The notes under the pieces were generated by a model. That model was not told where the DNA came from. It saw nothing but the letters and a program-made list of their open reading frames with translations, and made no database searches. A program made the position numbers and the translations under genes. This document shows, in pieces, positions 60,088 through 64,000 of a DNA stretch of 64,000 nucleotides (its first letter is position 1; every line of letters starts with the position of its first letter). The stretch comes from Oscillospiraceae bacterium (GTDB taxonomy: Bacteria; Bacillota; Clostridia; Oscillospirales; Ruminococcaceae): NCBI GenBank assembly GCA_029007035.1, contig JAQXHC010000041.1:1-64000 (forward strand), given 5' to 3'.

Positions 60088-62403
60088 TCAGCTTTGTTCG
60101 GAAAGATATGTAGATACCCTGTTCTGAATTATTTCGGCACATTCGTCTGCGGTGCATTCGCCTGCAAAGAAACGGTCGATTTCCGCATAGATTATCTCAT
60201 TTTCAATGGAAGTCGGAATACCGCTTCCGCTCACGGGAGAGCGTTCTTCAATTGAATATATCATGCTGTTTACAGCGTCAATATCCGACTGTTCGACAAG
60301 ACCGATTGGTATGGTTTCATTTCCGCAGTACCAATAGAACGTTTCGTTTGTTTTGCCCGGACCGGGACTATTGTCCATTTCCGCACGAATGGCAAGTCCG
60401 CTTACTGTAATGGGAAAACCTGCCCATGAACATTTTCCGCCGTTGTATTTGTCTATGTAAAAGCTGTCGGTGAATATTTCACGAAGGAATTCCCATGCAA
60501 GCTCCTTGTTAGCGCTTGCGGCGTTTATCGCATAATATCCGTTCTCAAACTCTACAGTTGGTTTATCTTTGAGAAAAGTCAAAGGCTCGCCTCCGAAATC
60601 GCCTTTTGTATTATTGATATAGGAATCATAGCTTGCAAAAGTCATATTCATAATCGGCGTTCTGTCCTCACGGTAATTGTTGTCCCAATAATAAATGTAT
60701 TCATCAAATTCGGGAGTGTCAGGCTCAAAATAATAATAATTCGGTTCTGACGGAGCGTCAAAGCTGTATTCAAGTATATCAGCAAAAACTCCGTCGTCAA
60801 AGTGACACGTTGCATTGCTCTTGTCGATAAATTCGTCTATATTGCAGACTGTGAGGAATCTGTCATACTGAGAATCGGATTCGTATTTATTTGGTTTAAT
60901 TCCCTCGGGGGGATTTTTATAGAATTCAAGTCTGTCTGCCGGTGTCCAGCCGTCTATGTTATCCGCAAATTTTGTCTTGATTACATCTCCCGCATCAATC
61001 CTGAAAATATTCGGGATCGAATAAAGCTTACCGTTGGTCTCACAGATTTTAAGAATATTCGGGACAAACGAATCGCGGCTCAGTTCGGTGTCAGTGTCAA
61101 TAAATTCGTAAAGATCACACAGACATCCGAGAGATTCAAAATATTCACGGCTGATCTGGTCACTGTCGTCAAGCACAAGTATATCCGGAAGCTCTCCCTT
61201 GGCAACGTCTTCTGCAAGTCCGGTGAATTCATTGTTGTCGTTGTGGGTGTATTCCTTGATTTCAATTCTGAATTTATTCTGGGTATCGTTCAGCTTTTTG
61301 ATATAATCGTCAAGCATATAATCAAAGTTGACTCTGCCAATTGTCAGTGTGGGAATGTTTTCGATATCAGAGGGGGAACAGGGTGTGTATTTTCTTATTT
61401 TTGTAACGTAGTCCGTATAATCGGTATCGAGGAAAAGCAGCGAGCCGTCGGAGCAGAGCGTGTAATCGCCTGCCTCGTTTGGATTGAGTCCTGCTGCCTG
61501 ATAGCTGAAAATCGGCTCTATTGACATATCTGACTCTTTAATTCCGAAAATTGTGGTGTTCGATGATAAGAACATGAGGTATTCGCCGGAGCCTGCGGTG
61601 ATTTTGTTGCGGACTGTCTCGGAGAAGGTATAAGTAACGGTGTTTTCTTTTAGTTCGCCTGTTTTGGGATCGATTGATTTGATTATGAGCTTTTCTTCCT
61701 CCGGCTGACAGGCGCAGACGAATCTTCCGTTTTTGTCTTTTCCCCATGCTTTGATCTCAGTATCTGAGAATTTTTTAATCAGTTTTCCGTCACAGCTTAT
61801 CAGCGAGTATTCATCATTGATATTGATGATCGCTGAGTCTGTTCCGGCTATTATATTTCTTACCGATACGCTTTTACTGCCGATTCCGACGTTGCTGTCG
61901 AGTACGTTTGAGGAAACGGGACTGCCGTCGGGCGCATATTTATTCAGAATCAGATCATATGTCGCAGCAGCATCGTAGACGGCTTCATCGTAATCCTCAG
62001 CATAGATGTCGGGCTCTGGCAGATCGCCGTAATCCACATGATTTACAAGCTGGACTATACCTCCGTCCTCTGAGGCGTCGAGGCTGTAGCTGTTTCCGTA
62101 ATCCAGCTTTCCGAAATCAACGGGATTGAAGCTGCTGAAATCGGCTGAGCAGGTAACGAATCCGAGTCCGTCCGTGCCTGTGCCGAACAGCATAAAACGC
62201 TCGCCGCCGCTGTATGGCAGCATACCATAGATGATACTCATATCATCAGGTTTTTCTGCAAGTGAGCGCAGGTATGCCGCTCCGCTCAGGGCAGATGCCG
62301 TAACATTTGATGGCTTCGCAGCTTTTTCTGCCCCGTTTTTCGAACATCCTGCACAGGAAAAAAATACTGTGAATGCCATGATTGATGAAATAAGCTTTTT
62401 CAT
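60088..62403 (-). CDS. Lipoprotein with beta-propeller-like region and solute-binding domain
   Basis: 771 residues. A lipoprotein signal peptide ends at the lipobox SCAGC (Cys near residue 20). Residues ~55-345 form repeated beta units resembling propeller blades. From about 350 to the end the protein resembles a family-1 ABC solute-binding protein (KLNDTQNKFRIEI; GELPDILVLDDSDQ; FLREIFTDSFYIDKYNGGKC). Its permease is not in view. ATG with GGAGG upstream. A second gene of the same build lies 14 bases upstream on the minus strand, suggesting tandem duplication in an operon. Substrate unknown. Confidence 0.8.
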   Translation of the reverse strand: MKKLISSIMAFTVFFSCAGCSKNGAEKAAKPSNVTASALSGAAYLRSLAEKPDDMSIIYGMLPYSGGERFMLFGTGTDGLGFVTCSADFSSFNPVDFGKLDYGNSYSLDASEDGGIVQLVNHVDYGDLPEPDIYAEDYDEAVYDAAATYDLILNKYAPDGSPVSSNVLDSNVGIGSKSVSVRNIIAGTDSAIININDEYSLISCDGKLIKKFSDTEIKAWGKDKNGRFVCACQPEEEKLIIKSIDPKTGELKENTVTYTFSETVRNKITAGSGEYLMFLSSNTTIFGIKESDMSIEPIFSYQAAGLNPNEAGDYTLCSDGSLLFLDTDYTDYVTKIRKYTPCSPSDIENIPTLTIGRVNFDYMLDDYIKKLNDTQNKFRIEIKEYTHNDNNEFTGLAEDVAKGELPDILVLDDSDQISREYFESLGCLCDLYEFIDTDTELSRDSFVPNILKICETNGKLYSIPNIFRIDAGDVIKTKFADNIDGWTPADRLEFYKNPPEGIKPNKYESDSQYDRFLTVCNIDEFIDKSNATCHFDDGVFADILEYSFDAPSEPNYYYFEPDTPEFDEYIYYWDNNYREDRTPIMNMTFASYDSYINNTKGDFGGEPLTFLKDKPTVEFENGYYAINAASANKELAWEFLREIFTDSFYIDKYNGGKCSWAGFPITVSGLAIRAEMDNSPGPGKTNETFYWYCGNETIPIGLVEQSDIDAVNSMIYSIEERSPVSGSGIPTSIENEIIYAEIDRFFAGECTADECAEIIQNRVSTYLSEQS

Positions 62404-62417
62404 TTTGTGTACCTCCG

Positions 62418-64000
62418 TTATGAATTTTCACTTATATAAATCTGTGCTCGGTTTTGAATTGCCGCAGCACATTCCTCAGCTGAGATTTCTCCGTTTATGA
62501 ATCTGCCGAACTCGTCATGCGCGATTTCCGTTATACTGTAGTTACCAAATTCCGATTTTCTGCAGCCTTTGATTAAGTCAAGATAGTCTTCCATTTCCTC
62601 TGTTGTAAGCGATTCATTGTATGCTGTATTGAAATTAACCTCAGTTCCGTCATTTCCGCGGAAGCCTATGGAGGATTCGATTGTTGTCATTTCTGCCGGG
62701 TCACAGGAAAAATTTTCAGCCCTAGCTTCAAGAGCTTTGATATTTATCGGGATCGACGTATAAAAAAGTTCTCTTGTCTGAACCTCATCGCTCATCAGAT
62801 AGCTAAGAAATTCCCATGCCCCTTCCGGACAGTCACCGTTTGAGGTTATAGAATATTCCGTTCCTGACATTGTAATTCCATTTGACGGGATACCGAGAAT
62901 TGTAATGTCGCTGTATGTCATTCCAATAGAACCCAGATTGCTGATGATACTGAAATCTCCCTGCACTGTTCTGTTCAGGAGAGCCTTTTTATTTTTCAGC
63001 GAAAACTGAAAGTCCATTCCTGAATTCACATTCGGATTGTCGAAATCGTAAGGTACGGCAAGTGACTGTGAATCGCGGCAGAATTTCAGAGCTTTGATAA
63101 AATCGTCGCTTTCAAAACGGCACTCCGCGTTTTCTTCGTCAATCCAGTCTCCGCAGAGTATATAGTCAAGAAGAGCATCAGGCTCAGTGCAGTAGTTTTC
63201 TACAAACATATCGCCCTCGTGAGCGTTTACTGTATCAATAAAATCATCGATTGTCCAATTACGGTATTCCTCACCGAGAACCTCTCTGTTTGCTATTAAT
63301 ATATTCAGACAGAACTCTGTAGGGAGGCTGTAAATTCCTCCGTTAAAGGTATATGCCTCAATTACGTTCGGGAGCAGTTCATCGCGGTCAATTCCGGTAT
63401 CGCCGTCGAGAAATATGCTCATATCTGCGAGTGCTCCCATGTTGTAAAGATGCGTGACTTCCGTATTGCTGCCAAGGCAAATAAGATCCGGAGCGTCGTC
63501 TGAAAGAATAGAATTCCGCATTTCTGTAGTATCAAAAATTTTTGATTTTACCGTAACCTTGTATTTGTCGTTAAGGTGATTGAATTCAACGGCTAAATCA
63601 TTAAGGCTGGAATCCCCGCCGCTCATTGCGAGGACAATCTCCTGCCTTGAATCGGAAAAGTCGTCAGGGCGTCTGGTCAGCAGCGAAAACTCTGTTGAAT
63701 TTGTTGATGTGTTATACATAGCCGCAAAAAATTCTCCCGGCCGAAGCGCACACATTTGAGAGAAGTTGTTTTTCAGCTCTGAAGCAGAGAAATGAAGAAC
63801 GACCGATACACTTCCGTCGGGCTGAAGTCCGTAAACTGCATCAGACCCGAGCAGATATGCACTGAAGCCGCCGTTTCCGTACATAATACCATGGCAGTCT
63901 GTCAGCCCCTCGCTGAAATAAGTCGGCTCCATCGGGAGCTTTAACGTCTGTCCGTCAAGACAGCGATAGGACGCGTGCTCCGTTAAAATATATTTTCCGT
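62418..64000 (-). CDS. Solute-binding protein, tandem paralogue, N-terminus outside window
   Basis: Incomplete: the frame stays open to base 64000 with no stop, so the methionine at 63932 is not the start. The visible 527 residues contain the end of a propeller-like part (DAVYGLQPDGSVSVVLHF) and a full solute-binding domain beginning near DSRQEIVLAMSGGDSSLNDLAVEF when read in pieces, with APDLICLGSNTEV and WEFLSYLMSDEVQT. Same architecture and C-terminal ending (EECAAAIQNRAQIYISENS) as the 771-residue neighbour (ADECAEIIQNRVSTYLSEQS). Probably also a lipoprotein. Confidence 0.8.
   Translation of the reverse strand, partial: GKYILTEHASYRCLDGQTLKLPMEPTYFSEGLTDCHGIMYGNGGFSAYLLGSDAVYGLQPDGSVSVVLHFSASELKNNFSQMCALRPGEFFAAMYNTSTNSTEFSLLTRRPDDFSDSRQEIVLAMSGGDSSLNDLAVEFNHLNDKYKVTVKSKIFDTTEMRNSILSDDAPDLICLGSNTEVTHLYNMGALADMSIFLDGDTGIDRDELLPNVIEAYTFNGGIYSLPTEFCLNILIANREVLGEEYRNWTIDDFIDTVNAHEGDMFVENYCTEPDALLDYILCGDWIDEENAECRFESDDFIKALKFCRDSQSLAVPYDFDNPNVNSGMDFQFSLKNKKALLNRTVQGDFSIISNLGSIGMTYSDITILGIPSNGITMSGTEYSITSNGDCPEGAWEFLSYLMSDEVQTRELFYTSIPINIKALEARAENFSCDPAEMTTIESSIGFRGNDGTEVNFNTAYNESLTTEEMEDYLDLIKGCRKSEFGNYSITEIAHDEFGRFINGEISAEECAAAIQNRAQIYISENS

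Noticed and set aside
1-64000. CRISPR arrays, transposases, prophage genes and tRNAs
   Set aside because: None seen by eye on either strand; repeats found are short and dispersed, not regularly spaced.

Overview
The window looks like a chromosomal segment of a strictly anaerobic Firmicute of class Clostridia, most likely a Ruminococcus or close relative in the Oscillospiraceae. Supporting traits are AGGAGG ribosome-binding sites with many GTG/TTG starts, TTGACA-17-TATAAT promoters, a T-box leader, Firmicute ribosomal-operon order (adk-map-KOW-infA-rpmJ-rpsM-rpsK-rpsD-rpoA-rplQ), a GH130/CE2 mannan gene pair, pyruvate formate-lyase and large CUT1 solute-binding proteins. The genus is inference. 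I saw no phage genes, transposase, CRISPR array or tRNA.

Layout. 1-130: 3' end of a 5S rRNA and its terminator. 0.3-4.6 kb: an Agr/Lyt-type two-component pair and a NatAB-like ABC exporter. 5.0-16.9 kb: an eight-gene carbohydrate-type ABC operon with one giant solute-binding protein, two permease pairs, an NHL/TPR protein, a YIP1 protein and a DUF5696 protein, but no ATPase. 17.1-18.2 kb: an AT-rich islet (membrane protein and small XRE regulator). 18.4-25.9 kb: DUF1846, an M23/LysM/G5 envelope peptidase, luxS, an RluA-type pseudouridine synthase, a membrane protein, a histidine phosphatase and an XRE regulator. 26.0-27.9 kb: a Trp T-box controlling a stand-alone TrpB2. 28.0-44.0 kb: the S10-spc-alpha ribosomal superoperon, with an attenuator-like hairpin in its leader. 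44.0-45.2 kb: yajC and a TIGR04086 membrane protein. 45.2-49.3 kb: an HtrA protease, a histidine kinase and a PhoB-type regulator (a CssRS-HtrA-like unit). 49.5-54.3 kb: a Cu/Zn-SOD-like protein, a degenerate GGDEF protein, a GH130 phosphorylase and a CE2 esterase. 54.5-60.0 kb: HPr, enzyme I, an FNT channel and a split pyruvate formate-lyase. 60.1-64.0 kb: two tandem solute-binding proteins, the second running off the window.

The most unusual element is the pyruvate formate-lyase locus. The main ORF keeps the Cys-Cys active site but stops before the glycyl-radical domain. That domain is encoded two ORFs downstream as a separate 79-residue protein with its own ribosome-binding site. Between them lies a 68-residue ORF that resembles the start of the glycyl-radical domain but ends in a Cys-rich tail. 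This looks like an obligately two-part, perhaps three-part, PFL rather than a single frameshift.

Other notable points are families of short dispersed intergenic repeats, a terminator whose 3' arm carries the next gene's Shine-Dalgarno sequence, an HPr with Lys at position 46, and a SodC-like protein with no signal peptide.
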